Assembly: GCA_963556495.2 (NCBI GenBank)
Contig: OY747716.1
Span: 27,886,818-27,950,817, forward strand
Source of the DNA: Valencia hispanica
Lineage: Eukaryota > Chordata > Actinopteri > Cyprinodontiformes > Valenciidae
DNA: 64,000 nt
Direction: 5' to 3'
This document shows, piece by piece, positions 11,926 through 28,299 of this stretch (positions within the stretch are counted from its first letter, which is position 1; every line of letters begins with the position of its first letter). Under the pieces are notes generated by a model. It was given only the letters and a program-made list of their open reading frames with translations, was not told the DNA's origin and did not search any database. A program made the translations under genes and the position numbers.

Positions 11926-11945
11926 GAATTCTGTTAATGCATAAT

Positions 11946-13120
11946 TTAACTGTTTGGTGCTTTGATTTCATCTTGGTAGAAACTCGGGATATTAAGACAC
12001 TTTTTTTTTGTTTATGTAAAATACGCATACATTTAAATTATAAAATGAATAAAAATAAAGGGTTAAAGGATTTCAGTGCAATTCAAAACTTGTATATTTG
12101 AAATTAAGTGTTTTATTGGTGAGCATGCAATAAAAACATTGGTGTGTCTTTCAGTACAAGTTCACAATAAATTTTTATGCAAATACACAAATTACTTTTG
12201 CTATTAATACATGGTCATGTTTAGGGTTTCTTGTTCACAATAAGTACCGATTTAATAGTCAGAATGTTATACCTGATCAAACTGTCCAATAAATCTCAGG
12301 ACATAAGCGTATACGAAATTTATTCTGTGAAATTCAAGACTAAAATTACTCAAAAATTTTTTTTCTTTTTCCAAATATTGGCTTCAGTTTTAGATTACCT
12401 CTCCCTGACGTTTAGAGAGTTAAAAATCAATTGGAACCCCCCTTTTATACTGCTATACCTAAATCGCTGCATGAAAGGATGCATTCAGGGAGTTTTTGCC
12501 AGGATCACTTAGGAATGCCACTTAACATTTCTGGTTTTACAACAATAATAAATTAATCAACATGTTTCAACTCAATAAACCTTGTCCAATTGAATTTCAA
12601 TTAAAAAAAAGTAAGTACATCCAGGTGCACCTTAAAGTCATGTCATTTTCTAGTTAATCTATTTGCATAATTAAAGATTCATTATACACCTATGTTTTTA
12701 TAACTATGGCTTACAACTAATGAGAAAATAAAATTTTGTTTCTCAGAAAATTACAATTTTATATATGGCTAATAAAAACTTGATTTATGATACATAAATA
12801 TTGTGTTATCACCTACAGTTTTGTTCAAAATAAGTGTTTTCAAAAACGTGAGTAAAGCACAAAATCCCTCTAATATATTTTATTTCCATTCATTGGGAAC
12901 ACTGCACATTGTATTCCACATCAAAACCTAAAGTAAAATGTACCAATATCGTAATCACTTTACAGACAATAAAGGAAAGCATGATGTTGAGCTGGTCAAA
13001 AAATAGCGTTCACATTTTTCAGTACAAACTAAAATATTTACTCAATAAACTGGACAAACATTCATATTTAGCCTTCATGTGAATCACCAAACTAATCTTT
13101 TCATAACTTTTTATCAGAAT
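11946..13120. other. AT-rich intergenic DNA, no gene seen
   Basis: No coding signal on either strand. Several AATAAA copies and short A/T runs only. Confidence 0.5.
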
Positions 13121-13124
13121 GAAA

Positions 13125-14110
13125 AGAAATCACATATGGGGTGCCTCAGGGCTCCATCCTGGGGCCCCTCTTATTTAATATCTACATGCTCCCACTAGCC
13201 CAGATTATAACAACCAATAAGATTAGCTACCATAACTATGCAGATGATACTCAGCTTTACATTACGATGTCACCAAGTGACTTTGAACCCATCCAAACCC
13301 CAAGTAAATGCATCGAGCAAATCAATGGATGGATGTGCCACAATTTTCTCCAGCTGAACAGAAACAAAACAAAAGTAATTACTTTTGGACCTAAAGAGGA
13401 ACAAGGATCAAGAGTCAGCACACAGCTTTAGTTAATACTGCTGGAAACTACTGATCAGGCCCAAAATCTAGGTGTAGTAATGGACTCAGACCTGAACCTC
13501 CAAGGTCACATAAAGGCAATGACAAGGTCAGCCTTCTATCACCTGAAGAATATTTCTAGGATTAAAGGACTGATGTTGCAACACGACCTTGAAACACTCA
13601 TCCATGTGTTTATCTTTAGTCGGATTGATTAGACAGCTGCAGCTGATCCAGAACCCTGCTGCTCTTGTCCTCAGTAGAACCAGGAAAGTAGAGCACATCA
13701 CCCCAATTCTAAAGTCCTTAAACAGGCTCCCTGTAGCTCAGAGAATATACTTCAAAATACTTTTGCTAGTTTATAAATCACTGAATGGCTTAGTACCAAA
13801 GTATGTTTAAGATCTACTCTCACTAGTGTACTCAACATCCCTAGAATTAGAACCAAACATGGAGAAGCAGCTTTTAGTTTCTAAACTCCTCTAATCTGGA
13901 ACAAACTTCCAGACAACTGCAAAGCTGCTGAAACACTGAGGTCTTTTAAATATCGGCTAAAAACCCAACTGTTTAGAGCTGCCTTTGAGTAATGTTTTCA
14001 TGTATCATATGTTTTGTGTGTGCTTATTGCTTTCTTGCTGTTTTTACTTTATATTCTTTGTCTGTGTTTTACTGCTATTTTATTTTATCCCCTAATCATG
14101 TGAAGCCTTG
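13125..14110 (+). mobile_element. 5'-truncated L2-type LINE fragment (reverse transcriptase part)
   Basis: Begins abruptly in the reverse transcriptase: [13 protein letters not shown] is followed by the catalytic box [10 protein letters not shown] (YADD at 13237-13248) and then FLQLNRNKT and NLGV-type motifs. A frameshift and stop near 13430 break the frame. Further downstream come LQLIQNPAALVLSRTRK, HITPILKSLNRLPV and YKSLNGLVPKYV (13589-13810), the normal order of an L2/CR1-group ORF2 C-terminus. Non-LTR elements are copied by target-primed reverse transcription, which explains the 5' truncation. Confidence 0.85.
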
Positions 14111-14251
14111 CCTTGTCTTTAGTTGTATAACCATTGTTTCTGAGAACTGCTTCACACCTGGGCTGCATGGAGTCGACCAGCTTCTGGCACTTGGAAATGG
14201 GTATTCCAGCCCAGGATGATTTGACAACTTTGTACATGCATGTAGCATGTA
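14110..14251 (-). mobile_element. Short DNA-transposon relic
   Basis: Contains cacacctgggctgcatggagtcgaccagcttctggcac, a phrase common in teleost DNA transposons and read here in reverse. It is cut by the Tc1 element starting at 14252; sequence after 15782 may be its continuation, but I could not prove this. Confidence 0.35.
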
Positions 14252-15780
14252 CAGTTGTGGCCAAAAGTTTTGAGAATGACACAAATATAAGTTTTCACAA
14301 AGTTTGCTGCAAAGCTACTTTTAGATCTTTGTTTCAATTGTTTCTGTGATGTACTGAAATATAATTACAAGCATTTTATACGTTTCAAAGGCTTTTTTTG
14401 ACAATTACATGACATTTATACAAAGAGTCAGTATTTGCAGTGTTGGCCCTTCTTTTTCAGGACCTCTGCAATTCGACTGGGCATGCCCTCAATCAACTTC
14501 TGGGCCAAATCCTGACTGATAGCAACCCATTCTTTTATAATCACTTCTTGGAGTTTGTCAGAATTTGTGGGTTTTTGTTTGTCCACCCGCCTCTTGAGGA
14601 CTGACCACAAGTTCTCAATGGGATTAAGATCTGGGGAGTTTCCAGGCCATGGACCCAAAATTTCAACGTTTTGGTCCCCGAGCCACTTAGTGATCACTTT
14701 TGCCTTATGGCACGGTGCTCCATCGTGCTGGAAAATGCATTGTTCTTCACCAAACTGTTGTTGGATTGTTGGAAGAAGTTGCTGTTGGAGGGTGTTCTGG
14801 TACCATTCTTTATTCATGGCTGTGTTTTTGGGCAAAATTGTAAGTGAGCCCACTCCCTTGGATGAGAAGCAACCCCACACATGGTCTCAGGATGCTTTAC
14901 TGTTGGCATGACACAGGACTGATGGTAGCGCTCACCTTTTCTTCTCCGGACAAGCCTTTTTCCAGATGCCCCAAACAATCGGAAAGAGGCTTCATCTGAG
15001 AATATGACTTTGCCCCAGTCCTCAGCAGTCCATTCACCACACTTTCTGCAGAAGATCAATCTTTCCCTGATGTTTTTTTGGAGAGAAGTGGCTTCTTTGC
15101 TGCCTTTCTTGACACCAGCCCATCTTCAAAAAGTCTTCGCCTCACTGTGCATGCAGATGCGCTTACACCTGCCTGCTGCCATTTCTGAGAAAACTCTGCA
15201 CTGGTGGCACTCCGATCCCACACCTGAATCCTCTTTAGGAGACGATCCTGACACTTGCTGGACTTTCTTGGACGCCCTGAAGCCTTCTTAACAAGAATTT
15301 AACCTCTTTCCTTTAAGTTCTTGATAATCCTATAAATTGTTGATTTAGGTGCAATTTTAGTAGCCACGATATCCTTGCCTGAGAAGCCATTTTTATGCAA
15401 CGCAATGATGGCTGCACGCGTTTCTTTGCAGGTCACCATGGTTAACAATGGAAGAACAATGATTTCAAGCATCACCCTCCTTTTAACATGTCAAGTCTGC
15501 CATTCTAACCCAATCAGCCTGACATAATGATCTCCAGCCTTGTGCTCGTCAACATTCTCACCTGAGTTAACAAGACGATTACTGAAATGATCTCAGCAGG
15601 TCCTTTAATGACAACAATGAAATGCAGTGGAATTTTCATGGCAAAGAAGGACTATGCAATTCATCTGATCACTGTTCATAACATTCTGGAGTATATGCAA
15701 ATTGCTATCATAAAAACTTAAGCAGCAACTTTTCCCATTTCCAATATTTATGTAATTCTCAAAACTTTTGGCCACGACTG
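14252..15780 (-). mobile_element. Tc1-like transposon with intact ends
   Basis: The left end is CAGTTGTGGCCAAAAGTTTT at 14252 and the right end is its near-perfect reverse complement (aaaacttttggccacgactg) ending at 15780. Both are flanked by TA (14250-14251 and 15781-15782). It is about 1.5 kb, the usual length of a full Tc1 element. Confidence 0.93.
14428..15440 (-). pseudogene. Tc1 transposase, frameshifted but catalytic residues retained
   Basis: 14428-14880 encodes MWGCFSSKGVGSL through the second catalytic motif QHDGAPCH and the third [11 protein letters not shown] to the C-terminus GQHCKY. 14814-15059, in another frame, holds the first catalytic motif VIFSDEASFRLFG. The N-terminal DNA-binding part continues upstream to about 15440 in broken frames. 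The three catalytic acids are therefore present, but the frame is interrupted at least once, so no full protein can be made. It is better preserved at the active site than the 2433-4009 copy. Confidence 0.88.
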
Positions 15781-16040
15781 TAGAATCCAAGTTGCTTGAG
15801 GTTCAGAGTGAGGCTTCAAAGCCAAGGATTAAGCCAAGTCATCTGCAGTTGTTGGTTCACTTGGGTTACTTAACACCTTGACAGTGCCACTTGAAATATG
15901 TTTGTAATGATTCTACACAATATGTGGGGATCTATCTTGAATTGAAATGTTTATATAAATGACATTTTTGATAATATTTTAAATTCGGTATTATTTTCTG
16001 ACTGGAACTGGCACATTTTAAGTATCCGACCCACCTCACC

Positions 16041-16245
16041 TTTTTTTTTTTTTTTAGATTTTGTGGCTGTAGTAGACTTTATTTGAAAATGGATATCATA
16101 GACAGGGGGACAGAAGTAGGTGATGACACATGGCAAAGGTCCACGGGGATGAGACTTGAACTCAGGACGACCGCGTCGAAGGCTCAGACCTCTACACATA
16201 TGACGTCCGCACTATTCACTCCACGCGATGCCCCCACCCTTTTTT
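16041..16245 (-). mobile_element. tRNA-derived SINE, minus strand, poly(A) tail
   Basis: Read on the - strand from about 16245, it has an A-box-like GTGGAGTGAATAGTG and a B-box-like AGTTCAAGTCTC (complement of 16151-16162), as in a Pol III promoter. A unique body follows, ending in aataaagtctactacagccacaaaatct and a poly(A) tail (poly-T at 16041-16054). The cloverleaf is too degraded for a functional tRNA. Confidence 0.7.
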
Positions 16246-16255
16246 TTTTTTTACA

Positions 16256-16312
16256 TACCCATCCATCCATCCATTTTATGTACCCGTCATTCCTATGCAG
16301 GGTTGCGGGGGG
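16256..16312. repeat. (CATC)n-led minisatellite-like repeat
   Basis: catccatccatccattttatgtacccgtcattcctatgcagggttgcgggg is a common teleost dispersed motif. It runs straight into the hairpin at 16313-16350. Confidence 0.5.
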
Positions 16313-16350
16313 GGTCTGATGTGGATTACATAAGTAATCCACATCAGACC
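16313..16350. repeat. Perfect 17-bp inverted repeat (hairpin)
   Basis: The left arm ggtctgatgtggattac (16313-16329) and right arm gtaatccacatcagacc (16334-16350) are exact reverse complements separated by ATAA. It lies between a SINE and a hAT element. Purpose unknown: it could be a tiny palindromic element, a replication or repair product, or the stem of a small RNA. Confidence 0.9.
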
Positions 16351-16444
16351 ATTAGGGTTAATTTTTCAGCATATAATCGCCTAAAATGTAAGTACTGAGC
16401 ACTTAGGACACATGATCAAACCTGAGCAACCGCCTGCTGGTAGA

Positions 16445-17150
16445 CAGAGGCGGCCCTAGGCATGGGTGGGCATTGTGGTTGCCTAGGGCGCCACCTGCTG
16501 GAGGGGGACGCCATTTGAACCCGAGAAAATACATCATATATATATCGCAAATGAGCAGTTTGCTGGTCTATCTAGCACTCTTTTGTTGTGCTGTCAAGAA
16601 TGTAAAGGGAATGTTAAATGCACAATGTGACAAAATACCATAGCATCTGTAATTTCTCCACTTAATTTACCTGACCCTAAAGGTGTCCTGCAGCACAGCA
16701 CCTTGGTCTTGAAGGTAAGGGGAAGGGGCATGAATTCTCTGATCTGAATTCTATGAACTCTGCTCCTTCTACATGGAACACGCTGCAAAAGGACTGGAAA
16801 TTAACTTAACTTATTTCACTGAACGCTTTTAAGTCCAGATTGAGATAACTTGAGTCGACCTTTTTACATTGTAAATGTTTTTCATGATGTGTATCAATTT
16901 TAATTGTCATTTGCAACTCCTTTGCTGCCTTTTGGCCAGGACTCCCTTGAAAAAGAGGTTCTTAATCTCAATGGGACTTTCCTGGTTAAATAAAGGTTAA
17001 TTCAAATCAAAAAATAGCGGTGCATCTCAGAGCAGGTTATAGTGTTGACAGATTTAAACAATAAGATATTTTCGTTATGAAAAGAATCCCCAAGCCATGG
17101 CATACAACAATCTCACCTATAGGGCACCAAAATCTCCAGGACCGGCTCTG
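16445..17150. mobile_element. hAT-type non-autonomous transposon with 8-bp target duplication
   Basis: The left end is CAGAGGCGGCCCTAGGCA and the right end is ...CCAGGACCGGCTCTG, giving imperfect CAGAG...CTCTG terminal repeats typical of hAT elements. The 8-bp direct duplication CTGGTAGA lies immediately outside (16437-16444 and 17151-17158). It has no transposase; its interior is mostly a nested LINE tail. The family is recognised from the ends and target-duplication length only. Confidence 0.82.
16600..17010 (+). mobile_element. LINE 3' fragment nested in the hAT element
   Basis: 16755-16850 translates as STWNTLQKDWKLT then LISLNAFKSRLR, the conserved C-terminus of a non-LTR retrotransposon ORF2 (one in-frame stop). 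A 3' tail follows with aatctcaatgggactttcctggttaaataaaggttaa, a known teleost LINE 3' end. It is severely 5'-truncated. Confidence 0.75.
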
Positions 17151-17559
17151 CTGGTAGATATTATTTTTTGGGAGTCATCCAACTACACTTACTCACAGAA
17201 CACTTTGAATAGCTTCTAGAAATCTACTTAAGAAATCAGTTGTGAAAGCAGGTAAGCAAAGGCTCCCAGGTGGATACGAACTGGAGCAAAGCTGGAAGAA
17301 CTGACCGCGTCTACAAATGTGCGGAATGACCACCGGTTTGGTTGCGATGTTAAAGGGATGTAAAAATGTGTTTCCACTGCAGGCCAGGTAAAATAATTTA
17401 AACAGTTTCAATGCGTGAGTGGTCCGTGAAATACTGACATCCTGGAGTGAAAATGAGCTCAGGGTGTCCTTCCTTCTAAGCACACTAGCCTACTAGTGTG
17501 TGTGAAATAAAATCGTGTGACATAAAAAAAAAAAGTTTCCTTACACCTGATTTGCATTC

Positions 17560-17901
17560 ACTTTATTTCTTCTTTTTTTAACAGGGGTCTACGCTAAATT
17601 CTTCTGACTGAGCCCTGTCACGTGTGTGTTTGTTCGTGGAAATGTTTGGGGAAATCTCAGAATTGCGTGCAACCGTGGATAGGTTAACTTGGTGGGCTGT
17701 CCCACGCAGATTCATTGACATGCATGATGTTGAGCGGATTCCTCAGCCAATGGGAAGGAGGAAGACGCTGTGGAGCATCTTCAGCAGACCTGAACACGAT
17801 AGGTGCCCTCAGATGACCAGAGACGCATCCAGATTTAGGGTTGTGAAGCTCAGCTCCGATGGCATGACGGATAAAACTTAATCCTCTAACGGCTGTGATT
17901 G
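17560..17901 (+). promoter_or_regulatory. Possible prdm14 5' non-coding first exon and promoter region
   Basis: A strong donor, gattg|gtaagc, follows 17901 and would splice to the acceptor at 19101-19103. The segment contains an octamer ATTTGCAT at 17550-17557 and a CCAAT at 17746. A 85-codon open frame (17624-17881) ends before the donor and has no recognisable domain. No TATA box or CpG cluster is obvious. This is inference from splice-site logic; octamers recur elsewhere in this AT-rich window. Confidence 0.3.
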
Positions 17902-19125
17902 GTAAGCGTTTCCTCTGTTTTCTATTTAAAATGTATTTCAGTTTCTCGCTTGCTTCTCTCTCTCTCTCTCTTTCTCTCTTTCTTTTCTTTAATTGTAAAA
18001 ATCTATATTTGTTGATTCCCAAAATTACGAGTTAGGCACGGAGTATGGCGTACGCCATTTTCACCCCTTTTCCGGATCTCCTTCCCACTGTTCAGTAAAT
18101 TATTGTTCGAGGAACGTTAAGGTCCATTAAATGCTTCATTAATGCTGACCTCTGCTCCAACCGACTGTTCTCTGATTGGTGTCGTGACCCTGGTTTGTCT
18201 CTCTATTTACTGGCTGGCTGTGGGGGGGACTGGTTCCTTCATGGCCCCCTCACTAAAGTTCAGCTGTGTGAGGTGTGTGACCTCTCAGCTGGAAATATTG
18301 CAAAATCGGCTGGCCGGCTTTTTCTGCGGATGTTTTTATTTTCCTCCATCTTCCAGCTGCTTTCTTCAGGCATCATTCCTTTCAAAATTCCAACCTTTTC
18401 CAGACGACATTCCCAGAGATTTTTGTTCTCTTTTCGCCCATTAAAAGGGCGAAAATACGCAAGTTGAACATGAAGATACTTGTAAGGCTTTGAACATAAA
18501 CGGCAAAAAATACAGATAAAGAATATAATGGATTGATTGATGCGACCTTCAGACAGAAGCATACAGTAAAAGGCTGGAAATCCAAATATTTTTCTATACT
18601 TTTATTCCCCCCCTATAGGCTACTCCTCGAGACCTTGAAATTGAATCAAATTCTGGGCTTTTACGTACAGAAATTCCCAGCTTTCTTGGTCCTTTCTTTG
18701 GCCCATATTGGCTGCAGACCATATAACTAAAATAGTTACTTGGGAATTTGAGACAGGTAGCCTATATCCGCAGTGGCCAGACTTTAAAATGAAATCCCCA
18801 ACAACCACACTGGTCAGGTTCCTGGATGGATGGATACACTTTTTAGACAAAGAGATAGGTGAATTTTTAAATTATCCTTTTGCTGGTTTATACCTGGAAA
18901 TTAATTCAAATGTATGACTCCATTAGGCTACAACCCGCAAAGGAAACCTGCTATTTGGAGATGAGATAAGATAGGCTATAGCCTACAGTTTACTTTATAT
19001 GCAACGATATTATCTCTTTTTTTCGATTCATTAAATTCAATGAACTTTAATAGCCTAATCACCCTTCTTCCTTTCCCACTCTCCTCCTCACATCCCCTCA
19101 CAGATGCGTCCCTGTTTGAAGCTCC

Positions 19126-25263
<6,138 letters not shown>

Positions 25264-25606
25264 ACCATCCACAAAAAAGGGGGAAAAGGATGGTTATGTA
25301 CAGCCTTACTTAAAACCAAACATGATTATTTAAATGTTTTGGCATCTATTTATGTAACTATATGTTGTATTTTATTATGTGGCTTAAAGCTATCTCTACA
25401 ATAGCCTGATTTAGTCACGCTTGGTATTATTATTTTTATTATATTTTATGTCATTCCTGTTTTGTTTGCTTATAGATTTAATGTGAATTGTATGTTCCTT
25501 TTTTAATTTATAAACTGTGTCACCATTTCTTTTTAAAAGCAGTCTGTAAAGTAAACCAACGGCACTGGCTCCCTTTGTTCAAGCTTTGCCTTTTTTCATT
25601 CGTAAA

Positions 25607-25612
25607 AATAAA
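25607..25612 (+). terminator. Poly(A) signal of prdm14
   Basis: Consensus AATAAA about 345 bases past the stop codon, in cgtaaaaataaatgactg. Confidence 0.55.
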
Positions 25613-25689
25613 TGACTGCATGGCAAAGAAATATGACTCTTGGTTAATTAAAAAAGTATATTATTAATTAGATTTAATTGCTTAGAAAA

Positions 25690-25720
25690 ATTACAGAGAC
25701 AAACACCTGAAGTACACATG
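25690..25720 (+). repeat. Copy of prdm14 zinc-finger-1 coding fragment
   Basis: 22 consecutive bases (attacagagacaaacacctg and the next two) are identical to 21268-21289; the following 9 bases match except for two changes. In frame it still reads YRDKHLKYT. It lies about 0.43 kb after the prdm14 stop codon and just past its poly(A) signal. Confidence 0.85.
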
Positions 25721-26157
25721 TTATTATGTGAATTATTGTTATTATTTTCTGTCCAAATTCGCATTTGAATTATGGCTAAAAAGCAAACAAACAAAAAACA
25801 AGCGAACAAACAACAATTTAGCACCATTAATTGAACAATCTGGAGAAAAAATTAACATGTCTTGTTAGAAAGGTCCACAGGAGAAAATTGCATCAGGATG
25901 CAGCTAGATTTGAAATAAGAAGTAGAAAAAGCCTTGTAGTACTCTAGTTCCAGTCACTTGTGCAAGGTGTCTTTGTATCTGTCTGTCTCCTAGCCTGGTT
26001 GCTCTCAGTAAAATGAAGAAACCCTGCTTGGAGCAAATGAATGACAATGGAGTGCGGCTGTAAAGTGGTCTATTACCTCTCACACACAAAACAGTTCACT
26101 GTGACTGACATCTGTCCTCACACTGCATCCAACTGTCCCCCACATGTTGGCCTGAGA

Positions 26158-26470
<313 letters not shown>

Positions 26471-27363
26471 GCTGCACAATATATTAATTTGCTATCCTCA
26501 CTGCAATATCAGTTTGTCCAATATTGCCATCACAAAGGAAAGCTTGGTTGCGTCTTCTGAAAAGGGTTCAGGGGTCAGCCTCTCGTGAGTGTTCAGCAGC
26601 CCTCCTCTCTGTTCAAATGGCCAAAATATAGCTGCTCGAACAAGTGTGGCTCAACTTTTATTGGACCTGCCCCTCCCATGAGTAGGTCTACAACCCCCAC
26701 CAAAACCACCATGATGGGGTCTTCACTGTGTAAAAATAGGGTATCCTCCCCTCTGTGGTTTCCCAGGATCAGAGGGGTGGAGGAGAGGGACGGAAAAGAC
26801 AAAAAGAGAGACAGAAGGAGTAAGGGGAGAATGAGCTGCCACAGCTGAAATACGGAGATTGTTAGCACTCGGTGCTAAAAGAGTGGTTTTACGGCGCCTC
26901 CTGTGATTAGCTGATTTAGGACTCAGGCATGGGAGAATTTTTATCTAGGTCGTTTATAAGGATTGATTTCACATTTAACCTCCCAGGCAAGCCAACAGGG
27001 TCTCTTTGGAGCCATCTATCAGATTCATCTCTGTATTAATGTAATATTAATAATAGCTGAGCTCCACGGTTAACGTGTTTGCAGAAGTTAATTCCCTCTG
27101 AGACCGGAGCAAACATAACTCTTTACCAAACAAGTGTAGCACTTTGATACTTTATACCACTCAAGCACGCCACACAAATGTGGTCACAACTAAATGCACC
27201 GCTGTGATTAATTAATAATGTTCACTGATATAAAGAGGGGAAAGCTGCTGCTGAAACATTCTTACAGATGGAGTCACCTTGTACATTTAGATGTTGCTCA
27301 TAGTCTGAGCTCAGTAGTCAACAGCTCAGATGTATTAGTGTCTATTGATTGGCTAATAGCTGT

Positions 27364-27365
<2 letters not shown>
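26471..27365. other. Intergenic DNA, no gene seen
   Basis: Open frames at 26585-26868 on both strands have no domain. The part 26890-27130 is relatively complex sequence with TAATA and ATTA motifs and could be conserved non-coding, but comparison is needed. Confidence 0.4.

Positions 27366-27399
<34 letters not shown>
27366..27399. repeat. (GT)n microsatellite
   Basis: Uninterrupted GT repeat. Confidence 0.95.
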
Positions 27400-27400
<1 letters not shown>

Positions 27401-27559
27401 CTCCAGACAGCGGTCAGACTTTTAGCTGAGGGGACTTCTAAAGTATGACCGCAACGGCTCTCTCCCAATATATGTGCCTCTGTCTGACTCAAAACAACAT
27501 AAAAACGTTGTGATTTTAAAGACAAAGTAAAGCTTCCAGGCTCTTTTTGTCAAGATTCG

Positions 27560-28260
27560 TTGATTTATTGGGATAATTCTTTAACACATTCCCCCGGAAA
27601 TAGCTACACCTCTATTATATCATACCTTCTAAAGGTATTCAGTCTCTTAGTCTTTTCACATCTTGTCATAGTACAACCAACAATTGCCCCAGTAGATTTC
27701 TATTCTTACCACAGATTCCCAACTGGATATAGATCCATGCAGTTTGACTGAAGTGTCCAACGCATGAATATGATTTGATCCAAAGCATTGTAGCTCTGGC
27801 TGTAAGTTTAATGTTGTTGTCCTACTACAGGAAGGTAAACCTTTGACCCTGTCTCAGTTTTTGGAGCCAACCTCATGACAAATTTTCTTCTTCAACTATG
27901 CCTAGCTTCTATCTCTGCTGCTGCAAAGTATCCCCACAGCCTGGTGCTGCCACCCCCATGATTCATCATGGGAATGGGTTGTTCAAGGTAATATACAGTG
28001 TTAGTTTCAACTACGCACCAAAGGGTTAAGAGCACCTTATTGTGTTCAGATTTGATGAGAACACAACTAATAGTCAACCTATATGAAAACCTTTGCAAGC
28101 ACTGTGAAAACAGCAGTCGTAGATGGATAATAATAGGATGGGGGGGATGTTTGTATTGTCTTCGTGTACTTTTGTACATGGAAGAAATGTATACTGTTTG
28201 CTCTTGAAGAACTCTTGTGGGCATGCCACACTGTTATGGAAAGTGTTCCTCCAGCTGACC
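27560..28260 (-). mobile_element. Tc1-like relic
   Basis: Read in reverse, it retains catccccacagcctggtgctgccaccccca (the GGGS-M-W-CF region of Tc1 transposase) and cagtgttagtttcaactacgcac. A TIR-like aaggtattcagtctcttagtc precedes it near 27632. No frame survives. Confidence 0.55.
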
Positions 28261-28299
28261 CCCAGCATCAATCAAGCTCTTTAAATCGCCATCATCTCC

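Larger units (their letters stand above)
8959..11940 (+). other. ncoa2: ncoa2 3' untranslated region
   Basis: About 3 kb of non-coding sequence follows the KYC stop, with T-rich and A-rich runs, a (GT)n tract at about 11782-11823 and a consensus AATAAA at 11920-11925 inside tgtaaataaagaattctg. Cleavage is expected roughly 15-25 bases later. All open frames here are short, on both strands, and show no domain. The 3' boundary is inferred from the poly(A) signal only. Confidence 0.65.

Noticed and set aside
16083..16319. Possible tRNA gene
   Set aside because: A- and B-box-like motifs exist, but the body, poly(A) tail and poor cloverleaf show a SINE.
17624..17881. 85-codon open frame upstream of prdm14
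   Set aside because: It stops before the strong donor at 17902 and shows no domain; it is better viewed as part of a possible non-coding first exon.
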